This document shows, in pieces, positions 1 to 5,276 of a stretch of DNA of 5,276 nt. The position numbers and the translations under genes are program-made. Position 1 is the first letter of the stretch. Every line of letters begins with the position of its first letter. Source of the stretch: an uncultured Lachnospiraceae bacterium (GTDB lineage: Bacteria > Bacillota > Clostridia > Lachnospirales > Lachnospiraceae); contig CAJOQS010000312.1 in the NCBI GenBank assembly GCA_905236925.1, forward strand, positions 1-5,276, read 5' to 3'. Under the pieces are notes generated by a model. The model was not told the DNA's origin, did no database searches, and saw nothing but the letters and a program-made list of their open reading frames with translations.

Positions 1-1254
1 CCAGGTGATCTCGTTCGGCGCGTGAGCCTGAGCCTCTGCTCCGGGTCCGAATCCGATGCAGGGGATTCCGTTGCGGCCCATGATCGTAACACCGTTGGTC
101 GAGAATGTCCACTTGTCTGTAAGAGGACGGGCCTTTCTCATTGCTGCAGTCTCGCTGTCGCCAATTCTCTCATCTCCGTAGCAGCCCTTGTAGGAAGCTT
201 CGAGAGCCTTGGTTATCTTGTGATCCTTCGGGATTACCCATGTAGGGAAGTAGCACTCGATAGGATATACAAGGCCGGTGTATGAAGGACGGTCATAGTT
301 ATACATTGAAACCGTAACGTCCTTTCCGTACTTCTTAACGGAAGGCAGCTGACGGATCTCCTCAAGGCAGCTCTCCCATGTCTCGCCGGCAGTCATACGG
401 CGGTCAAGCGATACCGCGCAGGAATCCGCAACCGCACAGCGGCTGGGCGAAGTATAGAAGATCTGTGAAGCGGTAATGGTTCCGCGTCCAAGGAAATTAG
501 CTTCTTCCCACTCGGGGTTGTATTTCTTGTCGAGCATCTTCACGAGACCCTTGATCTCGGTGGAATCAGCCGCGTCATTCTCGTTAAGTGCGCGAACATC
601 CTGAAGGATGTCAGCCATCTTATATATAGCGTTGTCTCCGCGCTCGGGTGCCGAGCCGTGGCAGGAAACGCCGACTACGTCAACACGGATCTCCATACGT
701 CCGCGGTGTCCTCTGTAAATACCGCCGTCTGTAGGCTCTGTGGAAACAACAAACTCGGGACGGATCTTGTCCTCACGGATGATGTACTGCCAGCAAAGGC
801 CGTCGCAGTCTTCCTCCTGAACGGATCCGACTACCATGATCTTAACATCGTTGGGGATAAGTCCCATATCCTTCATGATCTTGGCACCGTAAACGGATGA
901 AACGATACCTCCGAGCTGATCGGATGTTCCGCGTCCGCCGATCTCGGTTTCTGTCTCGTAGCCCTCGTAGGGATCAAACTTCCAGAGATCGCGATAACCG
1001 ATTCCTACTGTATCGATGTGAGCATCGTACGCTATGATGCGGCTTCCGGTTCCCATATAACCGATAACATTACCCTGAGGATCGATCAGGACCTCATCAA
1101 ATCCAACCTTTCTCATCTCCTCGGCAATGCGGTCCGCATGACCCTTCTCGTCAGCGCTCTCGCCGGGGATCCTAACCAGTTCACGAAGGAACTTCGTCAT
1201 GTCCTTCTCATAGCCTGCTGCCGCTGCCTTGATCTTTTCAAAATCCAAACTCAT
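1..1254 (-). CDS. ygeY: YgeY-family M20 metallohydrolase (selenium-metabolism-linked), C-terminus cut by window edge
   Basis: The 418 residues visible from the ATG at 1254 run in frame off the left edge, with probably only some 20-25 residues missing. The protein is a cytoplasmic zinc-dependent peptidase/deacylase-type enzyme of family M20. Metal and catalytic signatures are in order: AYDAHIDTV (residues 75-83, His79 and Asp81), GRGTSDQLGG (107-116, bridging Asp112), QEEDCDG (146-152, catalytic-base Glu147 and ligand Glu148), STEP (171-174), the dimer-interface stretch around CHGSAPERGDNAI (His199), and QAHAPNE (409-415, His411). Blocks such as CDGLCWQYII, YNYDRPSYTGLVYP and DKWTFSTNGV match E. 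coli YgeY as I recall it, so the subfamily is firm. The true substrate is not established; relatives sit beside diaminopropionate ammonia-lyase and purine/selenium catabolic genes. Compared with the roughly 400-residue E. coli protein there are two extra segments (about residues 227-252 and 361-377). A GAGGAGG ribosome site 5-6 bases upstream supports the start. It has its own promoter and operator. Confidence 0.9.
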   Translation of the reverse strand, partial: MSLDFEKIKAAAAGYEKDMTKFLRELVRIPGESADEKGHADRIAEEMRKVGFDEVLIDPQGNVIGYMGTGSRIIAYDAHIDTVGIGYRDLWKFDPYEGYETETEIGGRGTSDQLGGIVSSVYGAKIMKDMGLIPNDVKIMVVGSVQEEDCDGLCWQYIIREDKIRPEFVVSTEPTDGGIYRGHRGRMEIRVDVVGVSCHGSAPERGDNAIYKMADILQDVRALNENDAADSTEIKGLVKMLDKKYNPEWEEANFLGRGTITASQIFYTSPSRCAVADSCAVSLDRRMTAGETWESCLEEIRQLPSVKKYGKDVTVSMYNYDRPSYTGLVYPIECYFPTWVIPKDHKITKALEASYKGCYGDERIGDSETAAMRKARPLTDKWTFSTNGVTIMGRNGIPCIGFGPGAEAQAHAPNEITW

Positions 1255-1259
1255 AAATA

Positions 1260-1266
1260 CCTCCTC
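1260..1266 (-). promoter_or_regulatory. Ribosome binding site of ygeY
   Basis: GAGGAGG on the minus strand, separated by TATTT from the ATG at 1254. The match to the anti-Shine-Dalgarno is nearly full length, which fixes the start. The leader from the predicted transcription start is only about 50 bases, and I saw no riboswitch-like fold in it. Confidence 0.85.
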
Positions 1267-1313
1267 ATTTAGTCAGGTCAACCCTGCTATTAACCACCAT
1301 TAAACCTACTAAC

Positions 1314-1342
1314 ATTATACTCTACCAAAAATATTTTGTAAA
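1314..1342 (-). promoter_or_regulatory. Sigma-A-type promoter of ygeY
   Basis: On the minus strand a -35 box TTTACA (1337-1342, 5 of 6 consensus bases) is followed after exactly 17 bases by a perfect -10 box TATAAT (1314-1319). The predicted transcription start is near 1307, which gives a leader of about 52 bases ending in a strong ribosome site. The -35 box and most of the spacer lie inside the inverted repeat at 1326-1357, so promoter access is probably controlled by a DNA-binding protein. The promoter lies downstream of the serA terminators, which makes ygeY an independent transcription unit. Confidence 0.8.
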
Positions 1343-1357
1343 GACAAAATATTTTTG
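1326..1357. promoter_or_regulatory. Palindromic operator candidate over the ygeY promoter
   Basis: This is a perfect inverted repeat: CAAAAATATTTTGT (1326-1339), spacer AAAG, then ACAAAATATTTTTG (1344-1357). Each arm also contains the self-complementary decamer AAAATATTTT (1328-1337 and 1346-1355), so the element can be read as two dimer sites with centres 18 bp apart. It spans roughly -19 to -50 of the predicted ygeY start, covering the -35 box and most of the spacer, which is a classical repressor position. The regulator family cannot be named from the sequence. A transcript hairpin is less likely to be the function, because the repeat lies upstream of the predicted transcription start. Confidence 0.65.
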
Positions 1358-1479
1358 TTTTCCCCTATTTTCCAGCCCGCGCCCTTCTCGATTTACATAT
1401 TCTGTCACTTCGTCGGAGTACGCACTGAAGGTGACTATATCACTAATATGCAGGACAGGTCTTCCGCCCGTATTTCCAT
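1358..1479. other. Intergenic stretch with no recognised feature
   Basis: This is the middle of the 320-base gap between serA and ygeY. It lies between the second terminator hairpin and the operator. I see no convincing promoter, RNA gene or repeat. A minus-strand open frame of 61 codons crosses it (1322-1507), but it opens with GTG inside the terminator stem, lacks a ribosome site and ends inside the ygeY promoter, so it is not called as a gene. Confidence 0.5.
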
Positions 1480-1517
1480 AAACTAAGCGGTGGCTCGTTG
1501 CAGCCACCGCTTAGTTT
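1480..1517. terminator. Second hairpin terminator after serA, possibly bidirectional
   Basis: This is a perfect 16-bp stem: 1480-1495 pairs with 1502-1517 around the six-base loop CGTTGC. On the minus strand the stem ends in TTAGTTT followed by ATGG, so the T-run is short and partly inside the stem. On the plus strand it is followed by CCCTTC. It lies about 10 bases beyond the first terminator and probably backs it up, insulating ygeY from serCA. Its long perfect stem could also be a dispersed repeat unit. Confidence 0.6.
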
Positions 1518-1526
1518 CCCTTCAAT

Positions 1527-1555
1527 CAAAACGGGGACAGGCAACCCGTCCCCGT
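1527..1555 (-). terminator. Rho-independent terminator of serCA
   Basis: In the minus-strand transcript ACGGGGAC (1555-1548) pairs with GTCCCCGT (1538-1531). Loop bases can extend the stem by one G-U and two G-C pairs to 11 bp with a UUG loop. TTTTGATT follows directly. The element starts 19 bases after the serA stop codon, which is the expected place. The GGGGAC/GTCCCC stem resembles widely dispersed REP-like hairpins known in Firmicutes, so it may have a mobile origin. Confidence 0.8.
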
Positions 1556-1574
1556 ATATCACCGAGTATACTAC

Positions 1575-2741
1575 TTACTTCACATCCACAGTTCGTACTC
1601 CGGCGAGTGCCTTAATTGCATCGACCGATCCCGCAGGAGCGTCCTTCGCGTCTATCAGACAATATCCGACATTGCCGCGCTGTCCGTCCTTAACTGCATT
1701 GATCACAAGGCCGACTCCGTTTACAGCGCCTACCATATCCACACCGGAAGAAACCTCATAGCGGATCGCAATACGCTTGCCGTTCTTCGCTCCAAGGTCA
1801 ACTCTCGGATAGTTTACGGAATTGATGATATTTCCGTTCTCAACGAAATCCATGGCCTGCTTTACAGCCATAGCCGCACAGTTGTCTTCAGCCTCCTCAG
1901 TCGAAGCGCCGAGGTGGGGAGAAGCTATGCAGCCCTCCATCTGTGCCGACTTCGCATTCGGGAAATCGGAAACATACTTGCGAACCTTACCGGAAGCAAG
2001 TGCCTCTGCCATAGCGTCGTCGTCAACCAGAAGATCACGGGCCAGATTAAGAACGATAACTCCGTCCTTCATAAGGGCGATCTTCTCCGCATTGATCATC
2101 TTCTTTGTATTCTTCTCCGGATCAGGATCATCGATCAGAGGAGTATGTACCGAGATGAAATCAGATCTCTTATAGATTTCGTCCCTGCTTCCGACCATCT
2201 CGATCGCGGGATCGAGTGCTGCCTTCGCAGCGTCCGAAAGGAAAGGATCAAAGCCGATGACCTTCATGCCAAGGCTGATGGCTGCGTTACCCAGAGGTCC
2301 TCCGATCGCTCCGAGACCGATGATTCCGAGGGTCTTGCCCTTGATTTCAGTGCCTGCGAATTTCGACTTGCCTTTCTCAACAAGCTTTGCAACATCGGGA
2401 TCTTCCTTGATGGTCTGAACCCAGTTGATACCGCCGACAATATCGCGGCTGGCAAGAAGCATATGCGCTATTGCGAGCTCCTTAACGGCATTGGCGTTCG
2501 CGCCGGGTGTATTGAAAACAACTATGTTCTCATCTGCACAGCGGTCAAGCGGGATATTGTTGACACCCGCGCCTGCTCTGGCGATGCACTTAAGATTCTT
2601 GGAGAACTGCATCTCATGCATTGTCGCGCTTCTTACGAGCACGATATCCGCATCGTCGATGTTCTCTGTTATCTCATAGCCGGCTGAAAGCTCAGCCAGA
2701 CCTACTTTTGAAATGTTGTTCAGACAGTTAACCTTATACAT
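1575..2741 (-). CDS. serA: D-3-phosphoglycerate dehydrogenase
   Basis: Cytoplasmic NAD-dependent enzyme of 388 residues that oxidises 3-phosphoglycerate to 3-phosphohydroxypyruvate, the first step of phosphorylated serine synthesis. The substrate-binding half shows RSATMHEM (37-44), ARAGAGVNNIPLD (54-66) and NTPGANANAVKE (77-88). The nucleotide-binding Rossmann motif is GLGAIG (142-147), with Asp165 at the end of the next strand. Catalytic Arg235 lies in LNLARDLLVD (usually ARG, here ARD) and catalytic His276 in SPHLGAS. The usual DVFxxEP segment carrying the catalytic Glu reads SDFPNAK (258-264), a variant I recall from the short clostridial group, though here without a nearby Glu before MEG. 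A C-terminal ACT-like domain (about 320-388) is present but lacks the usual HxNxPG motif. AGGAGG lies 9 bases before the ATG. It is co-transcribed with serC, 52 bases upstream, and followed by terminators. Confidence 0.95.
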   Translation of the reverse strand: MYKVNCLNNISKVGLAELSAGYEITENIDDADIVLVRSATMHEMQFSKNLKCIARAGAGVNNIPLDRCADENIVVFNTPGANANAVKELAIAHMLLASRDIVGGINWVQTIKEDPDVAKLVEKGKSKFAGTEIKGKTLGIIGLGAIGGPLGNAAISLGMKVIGFDPFLSDAAKAALDPAIEMVGSRDEIYKRSDFISVHTPLIDDPDPEKNTKKMINAEKIALMKDGVIVLNLARDLLVDDDAMAEALASGKVRKYVSDFPNAKSAQMEGCIASPHLGASTEEAEDNCAAMAVKQAMDFVENGNIINSVNYPRVDLGAKNGKRIAIRYEVSSGVDMVGAVNGVGLVINAVKDGQRGNVGYCLIDAKDAPAGSVDAIKALAGVRTVDVK

Positions 2742-2793
2742 TATTCAGCCCCTCCTGATATTCATGTATTCAAACGGTTGCTTCAACCCCCGT
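2742..2793 (-). other. serC-serA intercistronic gap with serA ribosome site and small hairpin
   Basis: The 52-base gap holds AGGAGGGG (2749-2756) as the serA ribosome site. Just after the serC stop a small hairpin can form, GGTTG/CAACC around AAG in the transcript (2776-2788), optionally extended by AACGG/CCGTT (2773-2777 with 2790-2794, including the first base of the stop codon). No T-run follows and no promoter is evident, so serC and serA are most likely one operon. The hairpin may tune mRNA processing or coupling, or be fortuitous. Confidence 0.45.
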
Positions 2794-3873
2794 TCAGTGC
2801 TTTGCCTCGTAGTCCTTCAGGAAATCAACCAGCGCCTGAACGCCTTCCTTGGGCATCGCGTTGTAGATCGAAGCCCTGAGTCCGCCTACGCTCTTATGTC
2901 CCTTGAGATTGTCAAAGCCTGCCGCCTTTGTTGCGGCAACTACCTCAGCATCCTTCTCCGCGCTCTCGGTAACGAAGGGAACGTTCATCAGCGAGCGGTC
3001 CTTCTTTTCGACCGTACCCTTGAACATCTTGCTCTGATCAAGGAAATCGTAGAGAATCTTCGCCTTCTCCTCATTGAGCTTTGCCATGGCAGAAAGTCCG
3101 CCGATGCTCTTCAGATACTTGAAGACCTTACCGCATACATAAATAGCCCAGCAGTTGGGAGTGTTGTACATCGATCCGTTGTTCGCATGTGTATCGAAAC
3201 GGCAGTAGATCGGGATCTTCGGATCCACATCCTCGCGGATCAGATCCTCACGGATTATTACGATAGCCAGACCTGCAGGTCCGATATTCTTCTGAACGCC
3301 GCCGTAGATCACGCCGTAATCGCTGACATTGCAAGGACGGCTGAGGAACATCGAGCTCTGGTCCGAAACAAGGATCTTGCCCTTGGTGTTGGGAAGCTTC
3401 GAATAGGTTGTTCCGTGAATGGTCTCGTTCTCGCAGATATATACGTAATCGGCGTCGTCGTCAACGGGAAGATCCGAGCAATCCGGAATGTAGCTGTAAT
3501 TCTTATCCTCGCTCGAAGCGATGATGTTGACCTTGCCGTATTTCTTGGCCTCGGCCGCAGCCTTCTTGGACCATGCACCGGTAACGATGTAATCAAATAC
3601 GCCGTTCTTCTTGAGGTTCATCGGGATCATTGCAAACTCAAGTGTCGCGCCGCCCTGAACAAAGAGAACCTTGTAATTGTCGGGAATGTTCATCAGCTCG
3701 CGGATGTCAGCCTCTGCTTCATCGATTATCTGCTGATAAACCTTGGAGCGGTGAGACATCTCCATAACGCTCATTCCGCTTCCCTTGTAGTCGAGCAGCT
3801 CCGCCTGAATCTCCTCGAGAACAGGCAGGGGCATTGTCGCAGGTCCCGCCGAAAAGTTGTAAACTCTTGCCAT
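2794..3873 (-). CDS. serC: Phosphoserine aminotransferase
   Basis: A full-length PLP fold-type I (class V) aminotransferase of 359 residues that transfers the amino group of glutamate to 3-phosphohydroxypyruvate to give O-phosphoserine. The same family also acts on the vitamin B6 intermediate 3-hydroxy-2-oxo-4-phosphonooxybutanoate. Visible signatures: NFSAGPA at the N-terminus (6-12), SHRS (40-43) with substrate-phosphate-binding His41/Arg42, QGGATLEF (73-80) and Trp101 for cofactor phosphate and ring, NETIHG (149-154), SDQSS (170-174) with Asp171 contacting the pyridine nitrogen, the Schiff-base Lys195 in GGVQKNIGPAG, and GLRASIYNA (331-339) with substrate Arg333. The length is normal for the family and no key residue is missing. 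An AGGAGGAG ribosome site lies just upstream of the ATG. It heads the serCA operon and has its own promoter and structured leader. Confidence 0.96.
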   Translation of the reverse strand: MARVYNFSAGPATMPLPVLEEIQAELLDYKGSGMSVMEMSHRSKVYQQIIDEAEADIRELMNIPDNYKVLFVQGGATLEFAMIPMNLKKNGVFDYIVTGAWSKKAAAEAKKYGKVNIIASSEDKNYSYIPDCSDLPVDDDADYVYICENETIHGTTYSKLPNTKGKILVSDQSSMFLSRPCNVSDYGVIYGGVQKNIGPAGLAIVIIREDLIREDVDPKIPIYCRFDTHANNGSMYNTPNCWAIYVCGKVFKYLKSIGGLSAMAKLNEEKAKILYDFLDQSKMFKGTVEKKDRSLMNVPFVTESAEKDAEVVAATKAAGFDNLKGHKSVGGLRASIYNAMPKEGVQALVDFLKDYEAKH

Positions 3874-3908
3874 AATATAACTCCTCCTAATTTTTTATCA
3901 AACCCTCT

Positions 3909-3935
3909 CCGATACTGTTTACCAAACAATACCGG
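3909..3935 (-). promoter_or_regulatory. Hairpin in the serC mRNA leader
   Basis: In the serC-sense RNA CCGGUAUUGUUU (3935-3924) pairs along all 12 positions with AAACAGUAUCGG (3920-3909) around a GGU loop, using two G-U wobbles. In the opposite-strand RNA those two positions would be A-C mismatches, so the structure is complete only in the sense transcript. It sits about 25-50 bases into the predicted leader and about 20 bases upstream of the ribosome site. No U-run follows, so it is not a simple attenuator. It could stabilise the mRNA, bind a regulator, or be read as an imperfect DNA operator. Confidence 0.55.
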
Positions 3936-3966
3936 TTCTTTCCCCTAATTATCAACGAACAAATAA

Positions 3967-3995
3967 ATTGTATATCATATTTACAGACGATTCAA
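3967..3995 (-). promoter_or_regulatory. Sigma-A-type promoter of serCA
   Basis: The minus strand reads TTGAAT (3990-3995, 4 of 6 consensus bases), a 17-base spacer, then TACAAT (3967-3972, 5 of 6). The predicted start near 3960 gives a leader of about 87 bases carrying the hairpin at 3909-3935 and a strong ribosome site. An AT-rich tract upstream may act as an UP element. The leader is too short for a T-box and shows none of its conserved sequences. Confidence 0.65.
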
Positions 3996-4007
3996 CTCCG
4001 CAAAATA

Positions 4008-4022
4008 GATAATATTATTATC
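4008..4022. promoter_or_regulatory. AT-rich palindrome upstream of the serCA promoter
   Basis: GATAATA, one central T, TATTATC form a perfect 7-bp inverted repeat. It begins 13 bp upstream of the serC -35 box, around -48 to -62, the usual region for an activator or UP-element contact. As RNA it would form only a weak AU stem, so it is an unlikely thrC terminator. AT-rich palindromes arise easily by chance. Confidence 0.3.
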
Positions 4023-4061
4023 GAAAAATGCAGATCGTTTAGTAATATTTACTTTAGCGCT

Positions 4062-5276
4062 TTACTCCAATGGCTTGCCCGCCTTCTTAAATGCATCGAT
4101 GAGCAGAGGGAGCTCCGGTTTCAGCTTCATGGGCTCGCCCGCTGCCTTGATGGCATTGGCGGTATCCTTGAGTCCGTTGCCCGTAACCACGCTCACAACA
4201 CTGGCTCCTCTGGGGATAAGCCCCTCTTCACAGGCCTTTTTAAGACCCGCGGTTCCGGTAACTCCGGCAGGCTCTCCGAATATTCCGTATCCGCCCAGAA
4301 GCTTCATCGCGGCAAGTATCTCTTCGTCCGAAACATTTACACAGATGCCCTTCGATTCCCTGATGGCATTCATCGCCTTGTCGGGATTTCTCGGTACGCC
4401 TACCGCTATGCTGTCCGCGATCGTATTCTCCTCCATAGGCTCCCACGGCTTATTCTCCATGACCGCGCGGTTGATCGGATAGCATCCGGTGGACTGCACA
4501 CTGATTATCTTCGGAAGTCTGTCTATAAAGCCCGCTGCGTAAAGATCCTTCAGTCCCTTCCAGAGGCCGCCTATCGTGCATCCGTCTCCCACGGATATCG
4601 CGATGTAATCGGGCATCTTGAAATTAAGCTGTTCCGCGATCTCAAGTCCGACCGTCTTCTTACCTTCCATAAGATAAGGGTTGATGGCCGCGTTCCTGTT
4701 ATACCATCCGAAACGGTCGATAGCCTCGGCCGAAAGCTTGAAGGTCTCCTCATAGTTGCCCTCAACGCTGATAACATTGGCACCGAAGATCATCAGCTGG
4801 CTGACCTTGCCCTTCGGTGCACGCTCAGGCACGAAGATGTAGGTCTTGTATCCCGCAGCGGCAGCGTTGCCGGCCAGGGACGAAGCCGCATTTCCGGTAG
4901 ATGAGCAGGCAATTGTCGTCATTCCCGCTTCAGTTGCCTTTACGACCGCCATGGCCGATGCACGGTCCTTCAAAGATGCAGTGGGATTGATCCCGTCATC
5001 CTTGACCCAGAGATTGGCAAGGCCAAGCTTCTCAGCCAGCCTGTCAACCTTGTACAGGGGCGAGCATCCGACCTTAAGCTTGTTGATCCTTCCGACAACA
5101 TCGGGATCAACGGGAAGGAATTCCATGTACCTCCACATGGTCTGCTCCCGCCTGTCCTTGAGCTTCGCAGGTGTCAGGGACTTTTTGATCCCTTCATAGT
5201 CATATTTGATATCAAGTATCCCGCCGCACTTCCTGCAGGTGGTCACGGTAGGGGTTGCTTCATGTTCTTCTCCGCA
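4062..5276 (-). CDS. thrC: Threonine synthase family PLP enzyme, N-terminus cut by window edge
   Basis: The reading frame is open to the right edge, giving 404 visible residues (residue 1 is the edge Cys); the start lies outside. The first residues (CGEEHE, then CRKCGG at 14-19) look like the second half of a CxxC...CxxC zinc ribbon, as in threonine synthases with that N-terminal extension, so the GTG at 5246 is internal and not the start. It is a fold-type II PLP enzyme: Schiff-base Lys103 in NPTASLKDRAS, cofactor loop CSSTGNAASS (124-133), phosphate-binding loop SVGDGCTIGG (228-237), EPAGVTGTAG (335-344) and the closing TGNGLKD (365-371). The expected reaction converts O-phosphohomoserine to threonine and phosphate in the cytoplasm. 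Several loops differ from classical ThrC (TASLKD for TGSFKD, GDGCTIGG for the usual GNAGN-type loop), so the exact substrate is less certain than the family. No convincing rho-independent terminator follows, so some read-through into serCA is possible. Confidence 0.85.
   Translation of the reverse strand, partial: CGEEHEATPTVTTCRKCGGILDIKYDYEGIKKSLTPAKLKDRREQTMWRYMEFLPVDPDVVGRINKLKVGCSPLYKVDRLAEKLGLANLWVKDDGINPTASLKDRASAMAVVKATEAGMTTIACSSTGNAASSLAGNAAAAGYKTYIFVPERAPKGKVSQLMIFGANVISVEGNYEETFKLSAEAIDRFGWYNRNAAINPYLMEGKKTVGLEIAEQLNFKMPDYIAISVGDGCTIGGLWKGLKDLYAAGFIDRLPKIISVQSTGCYPINRAVMENKPWEPMEENTIADSIAVGVPRNPDKAMNAIRESKGICVNVSDEEILAAMKLLGGYGIFGEPAGVTGTAGLKKACEEGLIPRGASVVSVVTGNGLKDTANAIKAAGEPMKLKPELPLLIDAFKKAGKPLE

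Noticed and set aside
1322..1507. A 61-codon minus-strand open frame between serA and ygeY
   Set aside because: It begins with GTG within the terminator stem, has no ribosome site and ends across the ygeY operator and promoter. The translation matches nothing I recognise. A small decayed gene cannot be fully excluded.
1914..2687. A 257-codon plus-strand open frame opposite serA
   Set aside because: It is fully covered by serA on the other strand, and its translation shows no domain-like pattern.
2713..3948. A 411-codon open frame on the plus strand opposite serC
   Set aside because: It lies antisense to a complete serC with every active-site motif, has no recognisable protein signature and no ribosome site at its start. 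It is a by-product of the codon bias of serC.
3874..3960. T-box or amino-acid riboswitch upstream of serC
   Set aside because: The predicted leader is only about 87 bases, has no T-box core sequence and no terminator with a U-run.
4023..4061. Rho-independent terminator directly after the thrC-like gene
   Set aside because: Only a 5-bp AU stem (AGTAA/TTACT at 4041-4053) and an AGCGCT palindrome are present, with no GC-rich stem followed by a U-run.
4062..5276. Diaminopropionate ammonia-lyase (YgeX), suggested by the nearby ygeY
   Set aside because: The N-terminal zinc ribbon, the SLKDR lysine motif and the TGNGLKD ending are those of the threonine synthase family, not of YgeX.

Overview
The window holds four genes, all on the minus strand and read from high to low coordinates: a threonine-synthase-family gene cut by the right edge, serC, serA, and a ygeY-type M20 hydrolase gene cut by the left edge. 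Strong AGGAGG-type ribosome sites, AT-rich spacers between moderately GC-rich genes, short rho-independent terminators and a 388-residue SerA of the kind with a DFPN motif all suggest a Clostridia-class Firmicute, probably a gut or rumen Lachnospiraceae-like organism. This placement comes from recalled family resemblance and was not searched. I see no mobile element, CRISPR array, tRNA or rRNA.

Layout from right to left: a thrC-like gene (4062-5276, start beyond the edge); a 187-base AT-rich spacer with a TTGAAT-17-TACAAT promoter and a 12-bp leader hairpin that pairs fully only in the serC sense transcript; serC (2794-3873); a 52-base gap; serA (1575-2741); two tandem hairpin terminators; about 120 bases with no recognised signal; a TTTACA-17-TATAAT promoter whose -35 and spacer lie inside a perfect 14-bp inverted repeat; and the ygeY-like gene (1-1254).

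SerA and SerC perform the first two steps of the phosphorylated serine pathway (3-phosphoglycerate to phosphohydroxypyruvate to O-phosphoserine). The phosphatase step (SerB) is not in the window. The thrC-like product is a fold-type II PLP enzyme that would ordinarily release phosphate from O-phosphohomoserine to make threonine, so the right part of the window reads as serine/threonine biosynthesis. The ygeY-like gene has its own operator-bearing promoter behind double termination, so it is probably a separately controlled unit. It belongs to a family linked in other bacteria with 2,3-diaminopropionate and purine/selenium-associated catabolic clusters.

The enzymes belong to known families. 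The points most worth a second look are the palindromic operator of ygeY, the sense-specific hairpin in the serC leader, the degenerate ACT domain of SerA, two insertions in the YgeY-like protein, and the divergent thrC homologue beside phosphoserine-producing genes. I found no clear sign of an entirely new multi-gene system.
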